Assembly (NCBI RefSeq): GCF_900108025.1
Contig: NZ_FNUS01000002.1
Coordinates: 372,001 to 436,000 of the forward strand
Direction of reading: 5' to 3'
DNA: 64,000 bases
DNA from: Halpernia humi
Lineage (GTDB): Bacteria; Bacteroidota; Bacteroidia; Flavobacteriales; Weeksellaceae
Each line of letters begins with the position of its first letter. Position 1 is the stretch's first letter. The notes beneath the pieces are model-generated. The model had not been told where the DNA came from. It ran no database searches and was given only the letters and a program-made list of their open reading frames with translations. Shown here in pieces: positions 34,469-43,379 of this stretch. The translations under genes and the position numbers were made by a program.

Positions 34469-37400
34469 TTAGTTTTCTTCTACTATTTTTATTTCTTCCT
34501 CACTCAACCCATAAAGTTCATAAACCATTTGATCTATTTCCTTATCTGTACTTGCAATTTTAGATTGTATTTCTAATGCTTTGCTTTTTTCCTGGTCAAA
34601 ATAGTCTGCCCATTCTGCTTCTTCGGAAAGGGTGAGTTTTATTTTTTGATTGCCTAATTCTTTGATGAAATCTGCATAAGAGAGATTGTACCAATCTTGC
34701 AGTTTTTTGGTTAAGTTTAAATTCTCAAATTTCCTTTCGCAGGTTCTTTGGAATTTTGCTGAAATTTCTTGGAGCGTTTTGTTGAGAGAAAGCATTAAAT
34801 CCGCTTTTTTTGATAATACTAAATCTTGTTCATTAGAAATCCGGGGAAACGGAAACGAAGCTAAATTGTCAAGACTTATTTTTGCAAATACTTTCCCTTT
34901 TATATCATGCAATAATCTGTAAAATAACGTGGCAGGTTTAGAATTTAATATTGCAAGTAAACTTTTAAGACTAGGTCCGTGATCAAGTTTATAAATACCA
35001 TGGACTAAAGTGTCAAAATAGTAATTTCTCAAATCTAATGCTGCAATCAATTTATCTCCAGTCTTTCGTATTACTATTTTTTCATTTTCAAACAATTCTG
35101 GCTTTCTCAATGCAAAATCAATTTTAGTTTGACTTTTCATTCCTTGCTTTGATTTAATATCTTCCAAGCTGATAGTATTAATTAGATTTTCATCATAATT
35201 AATAAAATCCCCACTCCAATTAATTGTGTATTTATTGATATTCTTACCCCATATAATATGCTTATGGTTTAATGTGTGCTTTGCTTCTGAAATCAAAATA
35301 TGTTTAATATTTCCAGGATTCAAGCCATTTTTGAGTTTATAAAAATCTTTAATTGAATTTAACTTTAATAGTTTTATTAAAATGACTTCTTTATCCTGAT
35401 TTATTACAGATATTTCAGAATTAGGTATGGTTAAAAAGAACTTTTGAGATTGATAACTTTCTGTAATATTGCGATTGGTAATAAAATTAGAAATTTTTTC
35501 AGATTCAGCTAATCTAAATGCTTTGTTTAAATCAATTTCTTGCTTAATTTGAAAGTTTAGAAGTAAGCTACTACCTACATCTGCATCTTCAAAAACCTCT
35601 TCTGTTATGGTATGTATTTCGTTTATCTGTACACAACGTAAAAGCTCTTCCCTAATAGTTTTATAAAAAGTATTGAATAATAATGATTTAGGAATGATAA
35701 AGTGAATTACTCCTTTGTCAAGTATCTGTAGCATTCTTTCTATAAATAAAATATATAAGTTAATTTTATAACTTGTTAAAGGAAAGTTTTTTAGATAGTG
35801 TTCTTTTTCAATATCACTCATGAATATACCATAAGGAGGATTCCCAATGACAACATCAAAACCTCCTTTAGCAAAAACCTGTGGAAATTCTTCTTTCCAA
35901 TTAAATGCTTTTTCCCCGGCAACTTCAGGATCATCTATTAGAGAATTTCCACACTTGATGTTGTTGTTCAAACTGTTCAGTTTTCGGTTGGGTTCTGCAG
36001 TTCGAAGCCAAAGAGAAAGTTTTGCAATTTCTACCGATTCTTCATTCAAATCAACTCCAAAAAGATTATGTTCTAAAATACTTTCGCTGTGATAAGAAAA
36101 TATAATAGGAACATTTCGCAGTTTTGCTTCCAGTTCATCAATGTATTGATGTTCATTAATTAAAAAATTCAATGCTTCATTCAGAAATGCTCCAGAACCA
36201 CACGCAGGATCTACAATGGTAATTTGCAACAACCAAGCTCTGTAATCATCTAACTTATTGAGCAGATTTTTAAGGGTTTTCTGTTGTCTTTTTTTATCGG
36301 TTGAATATTCTTCCTCTACAATTTTGAATTCCGTTTTCTTTTCTTCGCATAATTTACCCACCGTATTTTCTACAATGTATTTGGTGATGTATTTTGGAGT
36401 GTAGAAAACGCCATCTTTCTTACGTTTGGATTTAGATTTATTGATTTCCTGACCTTCTAATTCGGCTTTTATTTCATCAATTTCATTCAAAGAATTTTCG
36501 AAAATATGACCAAGAATATTCACATCTACTTCACTTGCAAAATCATATTGAGAGAGTTTGAAAGTATGTTCATACAGAATTTTGTCATCAATTTTGATGT
36601 GATCCAGAATTTCGTCTTCTTTAAACAAACCGCCATTATAAGCATAAACTTCTGGGTTTTTACCCGAATTTAAATATTCAAAATTTTGTTTGTACCGGTC
36701 ATAAAGTGGAAAGTAAGCATCTAAATCTTTCAACTTATTCCAGTCTCCAATTATTTTCCTGATGTAGTTTGGTGGCAATAAACCTCGGTCTTCGCCAAAG
36801 AAAAGAAAAAGCAAGCGATCCAATAATTTTTGCGATTTCTGAAAAAGTATTAGTGGATCATATTCCGGATTAAGCTGCGTTAAGTTTTGAAATAATTCCC
36901 TTTTGAAAACCGAATAATCTTTGTACAATTTTTTGGTAATGATATCTTCCTGATTGAGAGATTCATCTTTTAATTTTTTCGGAACATCATTTTTAATATT
37001 TTCAAAAGCCAAAATAAGATACATCAAATTGAATTGTTCTTGCGATAATTCAAACAGATTAAACTCAATATTTTCAATCGCATTATCTACGTAAAACCTC
37101 AATTTTTCAAAATTGGAGGTGATGACATATTTACAATTATCCTGATTATTTTTGTAGCCAAAAGCCTGATCTTCAATTTTAGATAGATCGGTGGTATTGG
37201 TTCCTTTTAACTCAATGATTGCAGAAACTTTATCATTAATGATGATTGCGCCATCTGCTTTTTTGCTGTCTTTTACGTTTTTATATTCGGTGGTCAGGTT
37301 AAAGTTTGGCGTTGGGTTTTTTGTGTAACCTAAAACATTTACAAAAAGATCAATCAAAAATTCACCTTGATATTGTTCTTCCTTACTATTCCTAATGTTT

Positions 37401-37510
37401 TCCTGGATAAGAGGATTTTGGAAATGCGTACGAAATAGGTTCCATTTTGCAAGGAGATTTTGTGCATTTTGAGTTTGCAAATATTTGGCAATGATAGTTT
37501 TTTGAAACAT
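34469..37510 (-). CDS. One-polypeptide restriction-modification enzyme (Type IIG/Eco57I-like)
   Basis: The protein has 1013 residues. The N-terminal domain has a PD-(D/E)xK nuclease signature: an acidic residue in KADGAIIINDKVSAI followed by IIELKGT. The methyltransferase core has motif I VDPACGSGAFLNEA (about 435-448) and the catalytic NPPYG (about 555). The C-terminal third looks like a target-recognition domain and helical tail. Cutting, methylation and recognition are therefore in one chain, the Type IIG layout. PglX of BREX was considered, but no PglZ, BrxC or BrxL genes are present. It is the first gene of the reverse operon with SIR2, divergent from the ApeA-like gene. Confidence 0.88.
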   Translation of the reverse strand: MFQKTIIAKYLQTQNAQNLLAKWNLFRTHFQNPLIQENIRNSKEEQYQGEFLIDLFVNVLGYTKNPTPNFNLTTEYKNVKDSKKADGAIIINDKVSAIIELKGTNTTDLSKIEDQAFGYKNNQDNCKYVITSNFEKLRFYVDNAIENIEFNLFELSQEQFNLMYLILAFENIKNDVPKKLKDESLNQEDIITKKLYKDYSVFKRELFQNLTQLNPEYDPLILFQKSQKLLDRLLFLFFGEDRGLLPPNYIRKIIGDWNKLKDLDAYFPLYDRYKQNFEYLNSGKNPEVYAYNGGLFKEDEILDHIKIDDKILYEHTFKLSQYDFASEVDVNILGHIFENSLNEIDEIKAELEGQEINKSKSKRKKDGVFYTPKYITKYIVENTVGKLCEEKKTEFKIVEEEYSTDKKRQQKTLKNLLNKLDDYRAWLLQITIVDPACGSGAFLNEALNFLINEHQYIDELEAKLRNVPIIFSYHSESILEHNLFGVDLNEESVEIAKLSLWLRTAEPNRKLNSLNNNIKCGNSLIDDPEVAGEKAFNWKEEFPQVFAKGGFDVVIGNPPYGIFMSDIEKEHYLKNFPLTSYKINLYILFIERMLQILDKGVIHFIIPKSLLFNTFYKTIREELLRCVQINEIHTITEEVFEDADVGSSLLLNFQIKQEIDLNKAFRLAESEKISNFITNRNITESYQSQKFFLTIPNSEISVINQDKEVILIKLLKLNSIKDFYKLKNGLNPGNIKHILISEAKHTLNHKHIIWGKNINKYTINWSGDFINYDENLINTISLEDIKSKQGMKSQTKIDFALRKPELFENEKIVIRKTGDKLIAALDLRNYYFDTLVHGIYKLDHGPSLKSLLAILNSKPATLFYRLLHDIKGKVFAKISLDNLASFPFPRISNEQDLVLSKKADLMLSLNKTLQEISAKFQRTCERKFENLNLTKKLQDWYNLSYADFIKELGNQKIKLTLSEEAEWADYFDQEKSKALEIQSKIASTDKEIDQMVYELYGLSEEEIKIVEEN

Positions 37511-37557
37511 TTTTGAATTTAAGCATTAAAAATAAACAATTGAGAAATAGTTAACAA

Positions 37558-37591
37558 ATTGAATTAAGTATTAGTGCTTTTCTTATATTTG
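37558..37591 (+). promoter_or_regulatory. Promoter of the ApeA-like gene
   Basis: TATATTTG at 37584-37591 fits the -7 element TAnnTTTG, with a TTG at 37559-37561 placed 22 bases upstream as a -33 element. The predicted transcription start falls at about 37597, next to the ATG at 37598. This would make that start nearly leaderless and favours the in-frame ATG at 37646. Confidence 0.5.
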
Positions 37592-37597
37592 ACTTAT

Positions 37598-38875
37598 ATG
37601 ATCAAAGATCTAATTGATCTAAAGCGAAAGTTGTTACATAATGTTATGAAAAGTCAAATAGGAAAGATTCAAATTAATGACGAAGTATATGTTGCTGATT
37701 TACAAACAGATCTCAAGACTGTATTTCTGGTGAAAATAATAGACTTTCGACTTCGGCAGAGTGAGACTATAGATATTGCAATTGGACTTTTCGAAGGTTT
37801 AGGAAAAGTTACTTTAGTTAGTGGTTATGCAAGCAGCGGAAGTTTTGGTAATCTCGACATTCAAACATTTGATTTTCAATATTTAATTAAGGGGATACAA
37901 TTCTTAAATATCGCAGACATAAAATCAAACATATGTTCATTTGAATCGGAAATATTAAAAAAAGTTTTTAACGATACGATAATTTTCAGTGGCGGAATAG
38001 AAGGTGAATTAAGTAAGAAGCCGGTTAGGTTACTTGAGAACGATCGCTTTAAGATTAATTTTTATAATGGTTTAAATAGCCGCGTAACAAGAGAAATGCA
38101 TTATACTGCACGACAGTATAAATATTTAAGTATAAAATCAATTGGTGGTTCTCTACCTATTTGGGATTTGCTTCAAATTGCTGGAAGATTTAAAAAATTA
38201 ATATACCTTCTTGGCTTTGGAGATGGTGATAATGTAGATATTTTCACCTTCATATTATATGAGAATAGAAAAAAACAACGTTTTCAATTATATGGATGGG
38301 ATTATAAATTACCGCGAACAAAATTTAATATTTTAAATATCCACGAAATTACATTTACAGAATATTTTAATAAAGAAATGGTTGAAAAATGGATATTTAG
38401 TGAAGACTACCAGAAATTGTTTGATATCCTTTTCGAAAGACATTTTCTAAAACAAGTTAGTCCTGAAAATGCTTTCCTAAATTCTATATTTGCTTTAGAG
38501 AGATTTTACAGGACGTTTGTAAAGCAGATAAAAAATTCATTAAATAGCAAAATAAAATATTTTACGGATATATTTCGACAGGTTTTACCTCCTGATGTCG
38601 AGACTTCCAACTACCTTAACAGACTTGAAATTACAAGGCATTCATTATCTCATTTTGAAGATAAACCAACCGCTTTCATCGGTATAGATCTTCTATATGC
38701 ATCTGTTTATGTGGAAGCCGTCCTGATTATTTCACTTTTAAAAAATATTGGAGTTTCTTCTGAACAAATTGCATCTTTAACGCAAAATACCAGGGGAAGT
38801 ATCAGCGATATGTATTATCTAAATAAAGCATTACGTTTCTCCTATCCATCAGATTTATTTTCCAAAAATCAATAA
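37598..38875 (+). CDS. ApeA-like HEPN-domain defence protein
   Basis: The protein has 425 residues. The first two-thirds (VYVADLQTDLKTVFLVKIID, LLENDRFKINFYNGLNSR) resemble the ApeA N-terminal beta-rich domain. The C-terminal part is an all-helical HEPN domain containing the RX4H ribonuclease motif Arg347-His352 in RHSLSH. ApeA is a single-gene abortive defence protein thought to act as an RNase. Two starts are possible: ATG 37598 (given), or ATG 37646 (MKSQIGKIQIND), which fits the family N-terminus and the promoter better. It is divergently transcribed from the restriction-modification/SIR2 operon. Confidence 0.78.
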   Translation: MIKDLIDLKRKLLHNVMKSQIGKIQINDEVYVADLQTDLKTVFLVKIIDFRLRQSETIDIAIGLFEGLGKVTLVSGYASSGSFGNLDIQTFDFQYLIKGIQFLNIADIKSNICSFESEILKKVFNDTIIFSGGIEGELSKKPVRLLENDRFKINFYNGLNSRVTREMHYTARQYKYLSIKSIGGSLPIWDLLQIAGRFKKLIYLLGFGDGDNVDIFTFILYENRKKQRFQLYGWDYKLPRTKFNILNIHEITFTEYFNKEMVEKWIFSEDYQKLFDILFERHFLKQVSPENAFLNSIFALERFYRTFVKQIKNSLNSKIKYFTDIFRQVLPPDVETSNYLNRLEITRHSLSHFEDKPTAFIGIDLLYASVYVEAVLIISLLKNIGVSSEQIASLTQNTRGSISDMYYLNKALRFSYPSDLFSKNQ

Positions 38876-39000
38876 ATTTTGAATTTTTTTTCATTTTAAA
38901 ATTTCAAATTAAAAATAGCAATTTTAAGAAAAATTTTATTTGCCCCAAATTATAGCAACTGAAATCTTAATTATGCTACAATTCATATCTATATTTGTAC

Positions 39001-39285
39001 ATGAAACTTCACGCCTAAATAATAGAATTAGCAACACCGAAAAGGGATAATGCAGCATCATCCATAATTATTCAATTTGTAGATGATACAGAAGGTCAAT
39101 ACTTCGAAGTTTTTTGTCCAGATTTTGACCCTTATTATACCAAAATTAGAAAGTGGGATATTTGGGAATTATCAATAAAGTGGAAAAGTGAAATATTTAC
39201 TGATCCGAAAACCGAATTGAAGTCCTATTTTACGCATTTAATCTGCACAAAGGCTTCACCGATTTTTCAGATGGATAAGTCGTAA
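39001..39285 (+). pseudogene. Small gene interrupted by an early nonsense codon
   Basis: From the ATG at 39001 the frame reads MKLHA, then TAA at 39016-39018, then a further 88 sense codons: IIELATPKRDNAASS, IIIQFVDDTEGQYFEVFCPD, FDPYYTKIRKWDIWELSI and so on to a stop at 39283. The downstream composition looks like genuine protein and there is no other start. A single C-to-T change (CAA to TAA) would explain it. A TATATTTG box at 38990-38997 lies just upstream. The family is unknown. Confidence 0.6.
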
Positions 39286-39321
39286 ATTATAATTAATATT
39301 ATTTAGCACTTTAAAACTGTA

Positions 39322-39645
39322 AACCTGCGTAAAATAAACGCAGGTTCAGAAACAGTATTAAGCCAATAATTTTATTTTTCATTGTCTTTTGATTGGTTTT
39401 TTCTGCGGATGAGAAATATTTATCTGAAATTTTCGATGCTTTAAATTTCTAACCTGCGTAAAATAGATGCAGGTTATTTCTTTAACCTGCGTAAAAAGAT
39501 TACAGGTTTTCACAATATCTGCGAAAAAAAAATATACCAACCTGCGTAAAATGTATGCAGGTTATTTTCTGTACCTGCGTAAAATAAATACAGCACCTGC
39601 GTAAATTGAATACAGGTATAAGTATTACCTGCGTAAAAGAATACC
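39322..39645. repeat. Array of palindromic CCTGCGTAAAAT repeats
   Basis: Seven copies of a 25-bp imperfect palindrome, consensus AACCTGCGTAAAATA plus nATGCAGGTT, occur at 39322-39346, 39451-39475, 39484-39508, 39539-39563, 39573-39593, 39595-39617 and 39626-39645. The first has perfect 9-base arms (AACCTGCGT/ACGCAGGTT); later copies have weaker right arms, and the last lacks one. The left arm and AAA core are invariant, while spacers vary from 2 to 104 bp. Each could form a hairpin or bind a dimeric protein. The block lies in non-coding DNA upstream of the mobilisation genes. Confidence 0.9.
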
Positions 39646-39761
39646 AAGTACAATTCTTTTCTTTTTCAAAAGCAATAATTTTGTATTCAACTGAAATTAA
39701 GTCTTTTACGAATTCTAAATTTTTGTTTTTAGACCTCTCATAAAATGGGGGAGTTTTGATA

Positions 39762-39819
39762 GCAAGATGTGTCTTTGTACCCACAACTTTTCAAGTTGGT
39801 TTACAAAGACGAATCTTGC
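39762..39819. other. Long imperfect inverted repeat, oriT candidate
   Basis: Arms of about 27 bases (GCAAGATGTGTCTTTGTA... and its complement ...TTTACAAAGACGAATCTTGC) surround a 4-base loop, with mismatches at the GTG/TCG and CCC/AAA positions. It is followed by CTTTTTGCAAAAGGGG. Its position about 1.1 kb upstream of mobC and the relaxase gene, next to the palindrome array, is what one expects of an origin of transfer. The nic site cannot be assigned from sequence alone. Confidence 0.5.
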
Positions 39820-40028
39820 CTTTTTGCAAAAGGGGAAAAAACTTCGGAACTCGTTTTTTTTCATTGGGAATAAGATTTAGAGTGCAGAATAACCCAAATT
39901 ACACTTTTTTAGACTTTTTTTATTCTGTTTTGAACCCAGATTAATAGTTTTTAGCCCAAAGCATTGATGCAGTGTTGCTTCGCTTACATTGATTCCTCAA
40001 TTTTGCCCTGAAATTATAAATCAAATAG

Positions 40029-40823
40029 ATGGGTAAAATACTTTATTTCTTTTTATGTCTACTTACAGTATCACTTCAGGCACAGGTCGGAATTAATACT
40101 ACAACACCTGAAACAACTCTGGATGTTGTTGGAAAACCAAATGACTCTAATCACTATGATGGAATAATTCCACCCAGAGTAACAGGTGATCAACTTTCCG
40201 CAAAATTCTATTCGTCTGCGAAAAAGGGTGCAATTGTATTTGCAACTTCTGCGGCAAATAATCTGTCTGGTCAAGTTATTAATGTTAACGAAGCCGGACC
40301 CTATTATTTTGATGGAAGTTTGTGGCAAACTTACTCCAAGGAAGTTCAACCAATTGAATACAGGATTGTACTATCTTTTGATCCGAACAGTACTTCGGGA
40401 TTAACTTCAACTTCTACCTGGTCTGCACCAGTTAATTATTACGGAAACACCAACGTATATCTTACCGCTTCTAAATATTATTCTATCGGCACTAAAAACT
40501 TTGCAGGTTTAAAAGGGGCTGTAACTTTCAGAAAGGTTCATGGAATAGTAAACGTTTATTTTCAAATTTTTCGATCTTCAGATTCAGCACCGGTTGTAAA
40601 TAATGCATTTATTGGAATGGCGGACATTTTTAGCGATATCGGATATATCCCAAATCAGATCGTTTTGCTACACACAGAAAATTCAACTCAATTTTTTCCA
40701 GCACTTTTAGAAAATTACGCTTTACAAATTCCTGTTTCTTCTTTAAATCAAATGTCCACATCCTATTACACGTATGGAGAAGTACAAGGCTTTTCGAACT
40801 GGATAAAACCCTACCTGCCGTAA
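40029..40823 (+). CDS. Exported protein with flavobacterial VGIN/TLDV motif
   Basis: A 264-residue protein with a signal peptide (KILYFFLCLLTVSLQAQ) directly followed by VGINTTTPETTLDVVG, a signature at the start of many secreted or cell-surface proteins in Flavobacteriia. The rest is beta-rich (YYFDGSLWQTYSK, YRIVLSFDPNSTSG) without a recognised enzyme domain. It stands between the oriT candidate and mobC. It may be a surface protein made by cells carrying the element; there is no evidence for a role in transfer. Confidence 0.65.
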   Translation: MGKILYFFLCLLTVSLQAQVGINTTTPETTLDVVGKPNDSNHYDGIIPPRVTGDQLSAKFYSSAKKGAIVFATSAANNLSGQVINVNEAGPYYFDGSLWQTYSKEVQPIEYRIVLSFDPNSTSGLTSTSTWSAPVNYYGNTNVYLTASKYYSIGTKNFAGLKGAVTFRKVHGIVNVYFQIFRSSDSAPVVNNAFIGMADIFSDIGYIPNQIVLLHTENSTQFFPALLENYALQIPVSSLNQMSTSYYTYGEVQGFSNWIKPYLP

Positions 40824-40880
40824 AGTGAAAATATTTCAAATACAAACACAAATGATGATTTTATTTTTTAACAGACGAAA

Positions 40881-41231
40881 ATGGTTAAGGAACATTTAAT
40901 AAAATTAAGAATAGAAAAATTTAAAAAAGAAGAATGGAAGAAATTCTGTAACGCGAGAAATATTTCATTAACAAGTCTAATCATTAATTCTGTAGAAGGA
41001 AGAATACTGGATGACGAGAGAAGAATGATATTAAAGTTTATTGAAAAACAAGATAATCTATTTGTGAAAATTGAAACCAACATTAATCAGGTTGCGAGGA
41101 TTGTAAATGGTCAAAAACACATCAGCGATTTAGAATTGGAAAGATTTTCGGATCAACTGATTAAAGTTGTTAAACTGAAAGAAAAACAAAATGCTGTTTT
41201 TGTGAAAATTTACACAATGCTGGCAAAATGA
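40881..41231 (+). CDS. mobC: MobC-like relaxosome accessory protein
   Basis: The 116-residue basic protein starts with a ribbon-helix-helix-like segment (EHLIKLRIEKFKKEEWKKFC, NARNISLTSLIINSVEGR). It has the MobC-type C-terminal region IETNINQVARIVNGQKHISD (NINQIA-like motif). It should bind oriT and help the relaxase nick it. Its stop overlaps the relaxase ATG (ATGA), so the two are translationally coupled. Confidence 0.85.
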   Translation: MVKEHLIKLRIEKFKKEEWKKFCNARNISLTSLIINSVEGRILDDERRMILKFIEKQDNLFVKIETNINQVARIVNGQKHISDLELERFSDQLIKVVKLKEKQNAVFVKIYTMLAK

Positions 41232-42688
41232 TCGTGAAGATGATGCCGGCAGCAGGCGCAAGTTTTCCCGGGGTGAATTACAACGATAAAAAAATAAATA
41301 ACGGAAGAGGCGAATTAATGCTGATGAAAAACTTTCCTTCTTTCATTAATGAGTCAAGTGATAAGCAACAGGTCAGAGATTATTTGAGAGCGATTTCGGT
41401 AGGAAACAAAAAGATCATTAAGCCACAATTTCATGCGATGATTTCTACAAAGTTTCAGGAGCACTCTAAAGTAGAATTAACAGAAGTTGCGGAGAATTTT
41501 ATGAGAGAAATGGGTTATGGAGATCAGCCTTTCACAGTCGTTTTTCATAGTGACACCGATAATAATCACGTCCATATCGTTTCAACAAGAGTTGATAAAT
41601 CAACCGGGAAAAAGATCAATGATAGTTTTGAAAAACTAATATCGCAGGAGGCATTAAGTAAAACACTTGAAAAACTGTACAATATAAAACCTGATGAAGA
41701 ACTTGAAAAATTATTGAAATATAAAGTCAACACCATTAATCAATTGGAACTATTGCTGGAGAGAAATGGCTTTGTAATGATTAAAAATAAATTGGATGAA
41801 AAGGCTTTTGATATTCTGAAAAATGGATTGAAACAAAGAACAATAAACAGTGAGCAAATAAATTTTGAGACCAATAAAAATGACAGCAGAAAGAATCAGA
41901 TAATAGCAATTTTAATTAAGTACAAAGCAATTCATTCGAACAAGGTATTTAAAGTTGAGGATAGCAGAAGGCAGAAATCTGTCCTACCAGAAAATAAGGA
42001 TAAAAATGAAAAGGATATAAGTAAAGTAAAAGTAGAGTTTGAAAGTGAACTGCAGGAAAAAATGCGAACCCTTTTTGGGATAGACATGGTGTTTCATCAT
42101 AAGGATAACCATCACCCATTTGGATATTCGTTGATTGATCATAAATCCGGGAAAGTCTATAAAGGAAGCGAGATTACAAAAATGACTGATCTGTTTGAGT
42201 TTACCGATGAGAAAATTGATAAACAATTATTTGAAGTTTTGAAAGATTATCACATTCCGAACGAAGAATCAAAATCAGTGCTTTTAAAATTTTTGCGAAA
42301 AACTAAACCAGAAATCAGACTGCAGAAATTCATGCTTTTCGAAAATAAAAAAAATAAAGATCTCGAAACCTATCGAAAAATTCAGGAAGAAATAAAACAT
42401 CATGTTAGAAATAGTTTGAATAAAAGGAATGATAACCAAACAGTTTCCATTGTGAAAAGTGAAACCGGCAAGTTTTACGCAATCAGTCAGGAACATCATT
42501 TCGTAGGGGAACTGCAAAATTTAATTGGAGAAAAGGAGTATCAGAAATTTTTAAATCCTCAAAAGGAAGTTGCGGGAAAAGTGATGAAAGCGGTTGACGA
42601 AATGTTTTTTGAATTGATGAAAATTTCAGGAACGGCTAAAGATCCCGGAGAAAACGAATTGAAAAAGAGAAGAAAAAAACGAAAATAG
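41228..42688 (+). CDS. mobA: Relaxase / mobilisation nuclease
   Basis: The protein has 486 residues. The N-terminal half is a relaxase domain: GVNYNDKKI with Tyr18 as candidate nucleophile, and the metal-binding motif III HSDTDNNHVHIV with His107, His114 and His116. The C-terminal half is Lys/Glu-rich and probably binds DNA or the coupling protein. It nicks oriT and pilots the transferred strand. The ParA-like gene starts at the base after its stop. Confidence 0.92.
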   Translation: MIVKMMPAAGASFPGVNYNDKKINNGRGELMLMKNFPSFINESSDKQQVRDYLRAISVGNKKIIKPQFHAMISTKFQEHSKVELTEVAENFMREMGYGDQPFTVVFHSDTDNNHVHIVSTRVDKSTGKKINDSFEKLISQEALSKTLEKLYNIKPDEELEKLLKYKVNTINQLELLLERNGFVMIKNKLDEKAFDILKNGLKQRTINSEQINFETNKNDSRKNQIIAILIKYKAIHSNKVFKVEDSRRQKSVLPENKDKNEKDISKVKVEFESELQEKMRTLFGIDMVFHHKDNHHPFGYSLIDHKSGKVYKGSEITKMTDLFEFTDEKIDKQLFEVLKDYHIPNEESKSVLLKFLRKTKPEIRLQKFMLFENKKNKDLETYRKIQEEIKHHVRNSLNKRNDNQTVSIVKSETGKFYAISQEHHFVGELQNLIGEKEYQKFLNPQKEVAGKVMKAVDEMFFELMKISGTAKDPGENELKKRRKKRK

Positions 42689-43339
42689 ATGATAATCACT
42701 TTTGCAACCCAAAAAGGAGGAACCGGGAAAACAACCCTCGCCATTGCTTTTGCGAATTATATTTCGGCAATCTCTGAAAGGAATATCAATGTTTTCGATT
42801 TTGATTATCAGAAATCATTTTACCAGAAATGGAAAGAAGATGAAGAGTTAGACCTACCAAAATTATATGATGTGGAAACTATCGGAGAAGAAGTCGAGCA
42901 GCCATTTTCAGATTTTGAAACAATTCTGGATTTGAAAGATAACGACGATATCAACCTGTTTGATTTGGCAGGAACGCTAGATGCAAAGTACAGTGATCTG
43001 TTAATTTACAGTGACTTTATCATCATTCCATTTGAGTATTCAGATGTTTCGGCAAAATCAACTTTAGTATTTGTCAGTTTTTTGGGAATACTGGAAAGTC
43101 AGTCAGAACGAATTTTCATTCGCTCAAAATATGATAAGGGCTACAAATACCTGAATCAGGAAGGAATGGATGCTGAAATAAAAAAATACGGAACATTAAT
43201 TAAAAGCCCTGTTTTTAAAAGAAACTGTCTGCAAACAATTGACACCAGAAAATTGACTTACGAGCAGAAATATGCAGTTAAAAATTCATTTAACGAAATA
43301 ATAACCTGTATTAATGAAAACCTGGATACCAATATTTAA
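42689..43339 (+). CDS. traA: ParA-like ATPase (TraA of Bacteroidota conjugative elements)
   Basis: A 216-residue ATPase with the deviant Walker A TQKGGTGKTTLA at the very N-terminus, FDFDYQKSF, and a Walker B-like INLFDLAG. Short ParA/MinD-type proteins of this size follow the mobilisation genes in Bacteroidota conjugative transposons, where they are called TraA. It may position the relaxosome or the element. The next gene overlaps its end if the first start is used. Confidence 0.85.
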   Translation: MIITFATQKGGTGKTTLAIAFANYISAISERNINVFDFDYQKSFYQKWKEDEELDLPKLYDVETIGEEVEQPFSDFETILDLKDNDDINLFDLAGTLDAKYSDLLIYSDFIIIPFEYSDVSAKSTLVFVSFLGILESQSERIFIRSKYDKGYKYLNQEGMDAEIKKYGTLIKSPVFKRNCLQTIDTRKLTYEQKYAVKNSFNEIITCINENLDTNI

Positions 43340-43379
43340 CCCAGTTCTACACTATTACTCTTTAGAGAAACTATTATTT

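Noticed and set aside
34469-37510. BREX PglX methyltransferase
   Set aside because: The protein has its own nuclease motif, and no pglZ, brxC, brxB or brxL genes are present.
39322-39645. CRISPR array
   Set aside because: The units are palindromes with variable spacers (2 to 104 bp), decaying arms and no cas genes nearby.
39500-39784. Reverse-strand 94-codon open frame across the palindromes
   Set aside because: Its repeated FTQV segments are just the translated palindromes; no start signal or family support.
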